Shown here: piece after piece, positions 1-5,164 of the stretch
Position numbering within the stretch: position 1 is the stretch's first letter
How the letters are laid out: every line of letters starts with the position of its first letter
Assembly (NCBI GenBank): GCA_030642545.1
Contig: DAOWNP010000195.1
Span: forward strand, 1 to 5,164
Origin: Desulfobacteraceae bacterium
Lineage (GTDB): Bacteria > Desulfobacterota > Desulfobacteria > Desulfobacterales > DAOWNP01
Direction of reading: 5' to 3'
DNA length: 5,164 nucleotides
Position numbers and translations under genes: made by a program
Notes under the pieces: model-generated
Told to the model about the DNA's origin: nothing
What the model saw: the letters and a program-made list of their open reading frames with translations, nothing else
Databases searched by the model: none

Positions 1-113
1 ATAAATAATTTCACTGCGTTATCGGTCGGAGATATACGATTAGTATTATCTCCTCTCTCTATCCTTGTGCCAATTTTTAAAATCAGATAATTATGTAACA
101 ATCTATATTTCAT
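1..113 (-). CDS. 5' end of an unidentified gene, translationally coupled to the efflux gene (partial, runs off the left edge)
   Basis: An open frame begins at the ATG at 113-111. Its last two bases and the next A form the TGA stop of the upstream efflux gene, giving a four-base ATGA overlap typical of translationally coupled operon partners. The frame stays open for all 37 codons to the window edge. The product begins MKYRLLHNYLIL and continues with a basic, polar stretch containing RGDNTNRISPTD. No signal peptide or membrane segment is evident in the visible part. There is no strong Shine-Dalgarno before the ATG, which suits coupling to the preceding gene. I do not recognise the family. Efflux operons often continue with an adaptor, a permease or a regulator, but the visible residues do not let me choose. 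The evidence is the overlap geometry and frame openness, both seen directly; the reality of the gene is inference. Confidence 0.55.
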   Translation of the reverse strand, partial: MKYRLLHNYLILKIGTRIERGDNTNRISPTDNAVKLF

Positions 114-2671
114 GGTTCATTAAAAAAAGCACCTATTGCATCAATCCATTGACTGTTGTCATTTGAACTTAATAACAAATTAAAACTACCCGTAGCATAT
201 TCAAGTTGTAAAATATCACTTAAAAAAGCATAAAAAGAATTTTCCCATAAAAGCCTTGCAACTATTGTTGTATTTTGTGCATCAATAAGGTCAATTACTG
301 ATACTACTCCCTTTTCATAAGAGTCTGTAATAAGCTTAAAGTTTTTTTCAGCAGCTTCAAATCCATCTTTTGAAAGTTTTATAACAGGATATGATTTTTC
401 CACATTAATCATAGCAGAATATATATTCTCCTCAATAATACTTTCTATATATTTACGCTGATTATAAAGGGATGATATTTCATATTTTGCCTGTTTTACA
501 GATGCTTTTTTATAACCTCCTGAAAACAAATTCAAATCAGCCTTAATTCCAATTTGCCAGTCCGTATCATTGTTTTCAGGAAACCCTGCATTATCAAGAA
601 AAGGCAAAGAGCTTTTCTCATTTTCAACAAATCTTTTGTCAAAGCCACCAAATAAAGATACAGAAGGAGTATAAAACATTCTTTTACTCATAGAATAAAT
701 ACGTTTTTTAGATAAAATTGCAAAATCTATACGTTTTAACAATGGATGTTGTACAATTCCTTTACTCAACATATTTTTAACAAGTTTATCTATTTTTTCA
801 GGATCATCCATAACTTTTGAGATACTGTTTTCTTTATCTGTAAACAATGACTCTTTGTTACAAACAGATGCTGCAGTAAATTCATCTGTATAAGATCTTT
901 GTAAAAGATTTTTCATTTTAAGCTTTAAAATGTTAAAATTGGCATTTGCATTTAAAATCAATTTACGGGAATTAGCTATTTTAGTCTCCAGCCGAAAGAC
1001 TTCTGCAGGATTTCCAACACCAATTTTTCTGCGATTTTCAGCCCTTTTTAAATTAGACCAACTCAGGTTAAGATTGTCTTTCTGGATTTTACAGATTGAT
1101 GCGGCTTTTAATATATTTAAATAGGTTGCTGCTGTTTTATAAATAATATTTAATTCTTCTATTTCCAGATCCATTTGTGCTGATTTATATAACTGTTTCA
1201 TCACGGCATAATTGGTTATTGCCAAATCATCATAAATAATTTGACTAACCTGTGCTTTAATACCTGCCGTTTGCTCAGCAAACATACCAAAACTTGCACT
1301 GGCTCTATCTGAATCTATGTTTAAACCATACGCTGATATATCAAATCTTGGTAAAAGTACGCTTTTTGCCTGTTTTTCTATTTGCTTATTTACTCGTACA
1401 TTATCTTTTTCTGTTTTGATAGTTAAGTTGTTTCTTAAAGCTTCCCTTACTGAATCAGAAATAGAGATACTATCTTTTTTTTCCTTTTCTTTATATACAA
1501 GATCTGCCTGGGTTATCATTCGCCAATTAGGCCGAAAGCCTATCATTTCAGCAGAAATCATATTAACACTTAATTTTTTACTTACAGTTTTTTTTGTATC
1601 CGGACGAAGTTGTTTTTTATCAAGAAGAAATTGCTGAATCTCAAGAGCTGTTTTTCTTGCATGACGCTTACTGCTAAACCCTGCAGATGTTGCCAAAAAC
1701 ACTCCTTTTTCTACCTCATCTTTACCCCATACAGAAAAACATGGTATTTTATTTTTATTTAAATCTAAAACAAAGCTTGTAAATTCTTTTTCTGAGAACC
1801 TTAAAAGTGGCATAATCAATACTGCATCAAACTTATTATTTGATTTAACAGACACACTTTTGGCATTAAAACCAACCTGTTTATAAATTATTTCAATACC
1901 TGACTGTTTTGTTATAATTTTTATTCTATCTTTTCTATAAGGATTCATTTTTGCAAATAAGCTATCTTCTATAATACATAACCGATTGAAGTTTATGACT
2001 TTTTTAAACTCTTTGATGCTCTCTGATATGTTTTCAAGGGATGTTACCATGCACCTTATTATATTTCCTTTACTGATCAATTTATATTTATCAGGCTGAA
2101 ATTGATCATCTACAACACTGGAAAATTTTCTGCTGTTTTTATCAGGCAGGGATTGATCATCTATAACACAAAGAGGTTTTCTAATATTTTTATCAGGCTG
2201 GAATTGATCATCTATAACACAAGAAAATTTTCTGACATTTTTATTAATATGTAAATCACTGTTTATTACTCGGTTAAAACAGAAACCTGCCTGAGCTTTA
2301 ATCAAATCATAAGGAATAAAAACAGGTTTTGCTGTATACTTTTTACTTAGTACATAATCTGATGCAAGTAACCCGGCAGTAATAATAATATCTACATCTG
2401 GATCTGATAATAATTTTTCAACTCCATCTTTAATTGATTTTACTGACCATCTACCACTTACTCTTTTAGCAGAAGGAAATATTATATTAAATTCTGGAGA
2501 TAGCAAATCTATTATTTCTTCTTCAAGCACATCTGTATTAATTGATAATCGCGATAAATATCCATCTGTTATAACCCCAATTCGTACAGTTGGCAAAACA
2601 GATGCAGATAAATCAGAAACAAAAACAAAAACAAAAATATACAATAAAATAGTAAAAACATTCTTTTTCAT
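110..2671 (-). CDS. Exported fusion protein: ABC_sub_bind-like periplasmic binding module + TolC-family outer-membrane efflux channel
   Basis: The product is about 853 residues from the ATG at 2671. A TTG six bases upstream (2677) is a rival start: a GAGA purine patch lies 7 nt from the TTG and 13 nt from the ATG, and both keep the signal peptide. Residues 1-24 form a lysine-led hydrophobic signal peptide ending near LSAS, with no lipobox cysteine. Residues 27-133 (VRIGVITDG, then DIIITAG and KPVFIPY) and 198-350 (DAVLIMP, then IPCFSVWG, VEKGVFLATSAGF) resemble the two lobes of the ABC_sub_bind (TrpX-like) family. Residues 401-838 form a TolC/OEP domain with the usual internal duplication: GNPAEVFRLET and GVVSVIDLIDAQNT are equivalent helical-hairpin motifs, and NLFSGGYKKA and LEYATG are typical of the second half. 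OEP proteins alone are about 420-500 residues, so the extra length is the binding module. The likely role is as the outer-membrane channel of a tripartite pump carrying its own ligand-binding head; the substrate is unknown. It is followed by the coupled gene at 113. Confidence 0.85.
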   Translation of the reverse strand: MKKNVFTILLYIFVFVFVSDLSASVLPTVRIGVITDGYLSRLSINTDVLEEEIIDLLSPEFNIIFPSAKRVSGRWSVKSIKDGVEKLLSDPDVDIIITAGLLASDYVLSKKYTAKPVFIPYDLIKAQAGFCFNRVINSDLHINKNVRKFSCVIDDQFQPDKNIRKPLCVIDDQSLPDKNSRKFSSVVDDQFQPDKYKLISKGNIIRCMVTSLENISESIKEFKKVINFNRLCIIEDSLFAKMNPYRKDRIKIITKQSGIEIIYKQVGFNAKSVSVKSNNKFDAVLIMPLLRFSEKEFTSFVLDLNKNKIPCFSVWGKDEVEKGVFLATSAGFSSKRHARKTALEIQQFLLDKKQLRPDTKKTVSKKLSVNMISAEMIGFRPNWRMITQADLVYKEKEKKDSISISDSVREALRNNLTIKTEKDNVRVNKQIEKQAKSVLLPRFDISAYGLNIDSDRASASFGMFAEQTAGIKAQVSQIIYDDLAITNYAVMKQLYKSAQMDLEIEELNIIYKTAATYLNILKAASICKIQKDNLNLSWSNLKRAENRRKIGVGNPAEVFRLETKIANSRKLILNANANFNILKLKMKNLLQRSYTDEFTAASVCNKESLFTDKENSISKVMDDPEKIDKLVKNMLSKGIVQHPLLKRIDFAILSKKRIYSMSKRMFYTPSVSLFGGFDKRFVENEKSSLPFLDNAGFPENNDTDWQIGIKADLNLFSGGYKKASVKQAKYEISSLYNQRKYIESIIEENIYSAMINVEKSYPVIKLSKDGFEAAEKNFKLITDSYEKGVVSVIDLIDAQNTTIVARLLWENSFYAFLSDILQLEYATGSFNLLLSSNDNSQWIDAIGAFFNEP
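2090..2242 (-). repeat. Three tandem 51-bp in-frame repeats inside the efflux fusion gene
   Basis: Three copies of exactly 51 bp start at 2090, 2141 and 2192 on the plus strand, each beginning ATCAGG and containing ATTGATCATCTA. By hand alignment copies 1 and 3 match at 44 of 51 positions, 2 and 3 at 43, and 1 and 2 at 38. Each encodes 17 residues on the minus strand, of the type RKFSCVIDDQFQPDKN (about residues 144-196). The frame is kept throughout. The array falls between the two lobes of the periplasmic binding module, where the family normally has only a hinge or short linker. The sequence just before it in the protein (RVINSDLHINKN) weakly resembles a repeat end and may be the parental or a decayed fourth copy. 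Confidence 0.9.
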
Positions 2672-2695
2672 TATCAATGATATTTCTCATTTATT

Positions 2696-2704
2696 AATTT
2701 TACT
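2696..2704. repeat. Target-site duplication, left copy (AATTTTACT)
   Basis: This nine-base sequence directly abuts the left inverted end of the MITE-like element and is identical to 2780-2788. The neighbouring bases outside the nine do not match between the two sides, so the duplication is exactly 9 bp. Confidence 0.75.
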
Positions 2705-2779
2705 CAGTGGTGTTCGGTTAGGAAACTGCAGGAAACAAATACAGACAAAATACGGAAAGATTCTAACCGGACACTACTG
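2705..2779. mobile_element. 75-bp MITE-like non-autonomous element with 17-bp terminal inverted repeats
   Basis: The left end CAGTGGTGTTCGGTTAG (2705-2721) is the inverted repeat of the right end CTAACCGGACACTACTG (2763-2779), with 15 of 17 positions matching. The ends enclose 41 bp that cannot encode a protein. The element is flanked on both sides by the perfect 9-bp direct repeat AATTTTACT. Inverted ends plus a target-site duplication are the hallmark of a transposon moved in trans. A 9-bp duplication is compatible with, for example, IS4-like elements, but the parent transposase is not in the window and the family is inference. The element sits about 34 bp upstream of the efflux gene ATG, so it lies in the leader or promoter of that operon. 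Confidence 0.8.
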
Positions 2780-2788
2780 AATTTTACT
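2780..2788. repeat. Target-site duplication, right copy (AATTTTACT)
   Basis: This is the second copy of the nine-base direct repeat and directly abuts the right inverted end of the MITE-like element. An intact pair with no mismatches suggests a fairly recent insertion or one under little drift. Confidence 0.75.
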
Positions 2789-2793
2789 GGTTT

Positions 2794-2824
2794 ATTATAA
2801 AATTATTTAAAAACATATCAGGAA
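2794..2824 (-). promoter_or_regulatory. Candidate promoter for the efflux operon, upstream of the MITE-like element
   Basis: Read on the minus strand, a perfect TATAAT lies at 2799-2794. A poor -35 candidate (TTCCTG, 2824-2819) is 19 bp further upstream. Transcription from here would cross the whole MITE-like element before the efflux start codon, putting its imperfect hairpin in the mRNA leader. A second possible -10, TAAAAT, lies inside the left target duplication close to the gene, with an equally poor -35 (TTTCCT) within the element. The region is so AT-rich that chance matches are expected, so this is only a candidate. Confidence 0.25.
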
Positions 2825-3044
2825 GTTTGAACAACTATTACTATTTATATCAGAAGTATTTTTTTTTTGCAACTATAGAACAAAACCTGCTTGTATTCAC
2901 TTCACCCTTTTTTATATCTTTAAAATTTCATTTTATACCTTTACATTTTTTTTATATATTAGTATTCTATAAATCATTATTTTCTTTTTTTACTCTATTT
3001 TTTTTATCCTGTTTTTTTTTACAACATATAAATATAAAAATATT
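2825..3044. other. T-rich divergent intergenic region without a convincing gene
   Basis: This part of the 367-bp gap between the divergent genes has a plus strand dominated by T, with runs of 10 (2859-2868), 8 (2946-2953), 7 (2985-2991), 8 (2998-3005) and 9 (3012-3020). Purines are rare in 2981-3020. A frame from TTG 2827 to TGA 3048 is open, but it reads as a phenylalanine-rich string that follows directly from the T content. The region probably carries the plus-strand promoter. Long A/T tracts can act as UP elements or as bent DNA for nucleoid proteins, but no specific operator was recognised. Confidence 0.6.
3027..3038 (+). promoter_or_regulatory. Candidate overlapping -10 elements just before the E1-nitroreductase gene
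   Basis: Two TATAAA hexamers lie back to back at 3027-3032 and 3033-3038, only 6-12 bp before the ATG at 3045. There is no Shine-Dalgarno-like purine patch upstream of that ATG. If either hexamer is a true -10, the transcript would start close to or at the start codon, giving a leaderless or very short-leader mRNA. No good -35 is seen at 17 bp, only T-rich sequence. Chance occurrence in AT-rich DNA is a serious alternative. Confidence 0.2.
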
Positions 3045-5078
3045 ATGAATACAAAACCTTTAATGGAAAAACTGGCTGAATATGGCTTGTGTACAAAAGC
3101 TGCTTATAATGCCGAAGCTTTTTCACGAAATTTTGGACTTATAAGTAGTCATGAGCAGGAAACAATATCAAATTCACGAATTGCAATTCCTGGTATGGGA
3201 GGCGTTGGCGGTGTTCATCTTATTACTATGGCACGAACAGGAATTGGTAAATTTAATATTTCTGACTTTGATATTTTTGAACCTGCTAATATTAACCGGC
3301 AATTTGGTGCAAAAGTCAACACTTTTGGTAAAAACAAATTAGATGTAATGGAAGAACAAGCCCTTCAGGTTAATCCCTATTTAAAAATCAATAAATTCTT
3401 AGAAGGAATTAATAAAACAAATATAGATGCTTTTTTAGAAGATGTTGATATTATTATAGACGCAATTGATTTTTTTGAATTCGAAACAAGAAGAATGATT
3501 TTTAATAAAGCAAGAGAAAAAGGCATTTACGTTATTACAGCAGGTCCCATAGGATTTAGTTCAGCTATGCTTATCTTCTCTCCATATAAAGGAATGGGAT
3601 TTGATGAATATTTTGACATTTTTTCAGAAATGACATTAAATGAAAAATATATTGCCTTTGCCATAGGACTCACTCCAAGACCTGCTCATTTAAAATACAT
3701 GAATATGTCAAAAATAGATTTAGAAAACAAAGCAGGTCCATCTCTTGGACTTGCCTGCCAGATATGCTCCGGAATGGCTGCTGCTGAAGTTTTGAGAATA
3801 ATTTTAAATAAAAAAAAGATAAAACCTGCTCCATATTTTTTCCAATTTGACCCTTTTACACAAAAATACCAAAAAGGCAAACTCTATATGGGCAACAAAA
3901 ACCCTGTTCAAATACTTAAAAGGAAAATAGCATTTAAAAGATTTTTAGACAAAAAACCTCAAACCCCAATACATGCACCTGCTTTTCCAAAACAGACCAA
4001 AACAGATAAAATATCTGAGTCTGAAATAGATTATATTTTACAAGCAGGTATTATGGCACCTTCAGGTGATAATGCCCAACCATGGAAATTTTCTTTCCAA
4101 AACAGCAAAATTGATCTTTATATCAACCCTCTTGCTGATAAATCTTTTTTCAATGTTTTCCAAAAAGCGTCTTTAATTTCACTCGGAGCTGTAATAGAAA
4201 ACATGAAACTTGCAGCAAAATCGCTATCTATTACCTCAAACATCACATACAAAAACACAAAAGGTTACAATGCTCCTTTTGCAACAATAGATCTTGTACG
4301 AAAAAATATTAATCCTGATTCCCTTGCAAATTTTATCTGGAAAAGAAATACAAACAGAAAACTTTATAATAAAATACCTCTTAACAACTCTGTAATATCT
4401 GATTTTAACATTGCAATAAAAGAGTTCCCAAAGGCAAAACTTCAAATTATAACAGACAAAGACAAACTTAAAAAATTAGCCCGACTGATTTATCTTGTTG
4501 ATACAATCAGGTGTGAACACCGCCCTCTTTTTGAACATTTAAACAAAATGATACGCTTTACACAAAAAGAAGCTGAAGAGAAAAAAGACGGTCTGCCTCT
4601 TAAAAATCTTGAAGCAGGCAAGCCAGGTGAGCTGTTTTTAAAAGCTTGCAGATCATGGCGCGTAATGAATATGTTAAATCACACAGGTTTGGGTAAAATG
4701 ATCTCTCTTGTTTCTTATCAGGGAATAACAAGTGCTGCTGCTGCTGCTCTTTTATTTGTTGATGAAAATAAAAACCAGGATTTTATTTATGGGGGACGTG
4801 CCTTAGAAAGAATATGGCTTACAGCCACACAAAAGGGAATCTCTTTTCAGCCAATGACAGCTATAACACTATTTTGGACAAGATGGCAGCAAGAGGCAGG
4901 TAAAAACTTTTCAGAAAAACATAATAATCTCTTAAACAACTTATGGACACAATACAGCTCTATATTTAAAAAAGTGGACTTTTCAAAAAACGGACATATC
5001 ATGCTTTTTAGAATCGGTTATGCAGATAATATTTCCTGTAGAACGAGGCGCAAAGATTTAAAAAACTTTATGATATAA
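3045..5078 (+). CDS. Rv1355c-like fusion: ThiF/E1-like adenylyltransferase + nitroreductase-family flavoprotein
   Basis: The 677-residue product has two enzyme domains. Residues 1-290 are E1-like. SRNFGL (R28) matches the ThiF/MoeB 'RYSRQ' arginine motif, GMGGVGG (50-56) is the nucleotide loop, DFDIFEPANINRQF (74-87) holds the acidic and N..RQ residues, K98 is the expected ATP-contact lysine, and DAIDFFEFETR (139-149) supplies the Mg-binding aspartate. ACQICSGMAAAEVLRIIL (237-254) is the family's conserved C-terminal helix with a C238/C241 pair. The paired CxxC zinc site of classical ThiF/MoeB is absent. Residues 325-660 are a nitroreductase fold: APSGDNAQPW (338-347) is the FMN-site motif and GGRALERIWLTATQKGISFQPM (583-604) the second conserved block. 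The expected chemistry is ATP-dependent carboxylate adenylation plus FMN redox in the cytoplasm, since no signal peptide or membrane segment is present. The substrate is unknown. M. tuberculosis Rv1355c has the same layout, named MoeY, but a molybdopterin role is unproven. An ATG at 3063 is an alternative start. A GCT5 run (4734-4748) encodes five alanines. Confidence 0.88.
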   Translation: MNTKPLMEKLAEYGLCTKAAYNAEAFSRNFGLISSHEQETISNSRIAIPGMGGVGGVHLITMARTGIGKFNISDFDIFEPANINRQFGAKVNTFGKNKLDVMEEQALQVNPYLKINKFLEGINKTNIDAFLEDVDIIIDAIDFFEFETRRMIFNKAREKGIYVITAGPIGFSSAMLIFSPYKGMGFDEYFDIFSEMTLNEKYIAFAIGLTPRPAHLKYMNMSKIDLENKAGPSLGLACQICSGMAAAEVLRIILNKKKIKPAPYFFQFDPFTQKYQKGKLYMGNKNPVQILKRKIAFKRFLDKKPQTPIHAPAFPKQTKTDKISESEIDYILQAGIMAPSGDNAQPWKFSFQNSKIDLYINPLADKSFFNVFQKASLISLGAVIENMKLAAKSLSITSNITYKNTKGYNAPFATIDLVRKNINPDSLANFIWKRNTNRKLYNKIPLNNSVISDFNIAIKEFPKAKLQIITDKDKLKKLARLIYLVDTIRCEHRPLFEHLNKMIRFTQKEAEEKKDGLPLKNLEAGKPGELFLKACRSWRVMNMLNHTGLGKMISLVSYQGITSAAAAALLFVDENKNQDFIYGGRALERIWLTATQKGISFQPMTAITLFWTRWQQEAGKNFSEKHNNLLNNLWTQYSSIFKKVDFSKNGHIMLFRIGYADNISCRTRRKDLKNFMI

Positions 5079-5102
5079 AACTTGAGAGTCTAAAGTTCTT
5101 TT
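5079..5102 (+). terminator. Weak intrinsic terminator-like hairpin after the E1-nitroreductase gene
   Basis: Immediately after the TAA stop, AACTT (5079-5083) pairs with AAGTT (5093-5097). An inner AG/CT extension follows after one mismatch, around a three-base loop, and CTTTT comes after the stem. The stem is short and mostly A-T, so termination strength would be low. Position and shape fit a terminator, but it could be chance in AT-rich DNA. Confidence 0.4.
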
Positions 5103-5137
5103 AAGTCATTGATATTATAAGTGTTGGTTCATTCTTG

Positions 5138-5164
5138 CCGTCATTCCGGCGAAAGCCTGCATCC
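5138..5164. repeat. Edge of a dispersed palindromic repeat (GTCATTCCGGCGAAAGCC type), truncated by the window
   Basis: The last 27 bases contain GTCATTCCGGCGAAAGCC followed by TGCATCC. It has a GGC/GCC stem closed on a GAAA tetraloop, with outer pairing that is only partial (6 of 8 positions of ATTCCGGC against GCCTGCAT). The form CATTCCGGCGAAAGCCGGAATCC is a familiar intergenic palindrome in several proteobacterial genomes, and this looks like a degenerate copy. It is locally GC-rich against the AT-rich surroundings. The full extent lies beyond the window. Confidence 0.5.

Noticed and set aside
28..53. Inverted repeat GGAGATATAC / GTATTATCTCC around a five-base centre, considered as a terminator or operator.
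   Set aside because: There is no T run on either side, and it lies inside the coding frame of the partial gene, so it is not a convincing terminator. It has one bulged base and could be chance.
930..1637. Plus-strand frames of 64 and 106 codons (930-1124 and 1317-1637).
   Set aside because: They lie antisense to the well-supported efflux fusion gene, have no recognisable domains, and reflect its complementary strand.
2090..2242. Regular 51-bp repeats considered as a CRISPR array.
   Set aside because: The units are contiguous with no unique spacers, lie in frame inside a gene and encode repeated peptide units. This is a protein repeat, not CRISPR.
2859..2868. T10 run considered as the tail of an intrinsic terminator.
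   Set aside because: There is no GC-containing hairpin directly upstream, and no plus-strand gene ends there.
2827..3048. A 73-codon plus-strand frame from TTG 2827 whose TGA overlaps the E1-nitroreductase ATG (ATGA), with AGGAAG just before it.
   Set aside because: The product is almost entirely Phe, Tyr, Leu and Ile because the DNA is T-rich. The start is TTG and the purine patch is only one base away, too close to serve as a ribosome site. The overlap is probably chance. A real small membrane protein would need conservation in relatives to be believed.
3686..4445. Minus-strand frames of 64 and 69 codons (3686-3880 and 4236-4445) and a plus-strand frame 3151-3342 in another phase.
   Set aside because: All lie within the E1-nitroreductase gene, whose motifs fix the true frame; none shows a family signature.
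4734..4748. GCT5 trinucleotide run considered as a contingency (slipped-strand) locus.
   Set aside because: It is only five units, in frame, and encodes an alanine run in a helical part of the nitroreductase domain. Changes in unit number would not shift the frame.

Overview
The window is AT-rich and comes from a Gram-negative bacterium, because one gene encodes an outer-membrane TolC-type channel. The base composition, a degenerate 'GTCATTCCGGCGAAAGCC...' type intergenic repeat at the right edge and the style of the genes would fit a low-GC Desulfobacterota (deltaproteobacterial) genome. That placement is inference only; no taxonomic marker gene is present.

Layout: positions 1-113 hold the first 37 codons of an unidentified gene on the minus strand. 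Its ATG overlaps the stop of the upstream gene in an ATGA junction, and it is too short to appear in an ordinary ORF list. Positions 110-2671 (minus) encode an exported protein of about 853 residues. An N-terminal bilobed ABC_sub_bind (TrpX-like) periplasmic binding module is joined to a complete TolC/OEP outer-membrane efflux domain, and three in-frame 17-residue tandem repeats lie between the two lobes. Positions 2672-3044 are a divergent intergenic region. It holds a 75-bp MITE-like element (17-bp inverted ends, perfect 9-bp target duplication) just upstream of the efflux gene, then about 200 bp of strongly T-rich DNA. Positions 3045-5078 (plus) encode a 677-residue fusion of a ThiF/E1-like adenylyltransferase and a nitroreductase-family flavoprotein, the architecture known from M. 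tuberculosis Rv1355c ('MoeY'). A weak terminator-like hairpin and the start of a dispersed palindromic repeat close the window.

Working together: the minus-strand genes form at least a two-gene operon devoted to outer-membrane export, with a fused ligand-binding module. The plus-strand enzyme would activate a carboxyl group with ATP and carry out flavin redox chemistry on an unknown substrate. The two transcription units diverge from a shared region. A 'make/modify and export' link between them is possible, but nothing in the sequence proves it. The items most worth a second look are the MITE in the efflux promoter region, the binding-protein/TolC fusion with its repeat insertion, and the E1/nitroreductase fusion.
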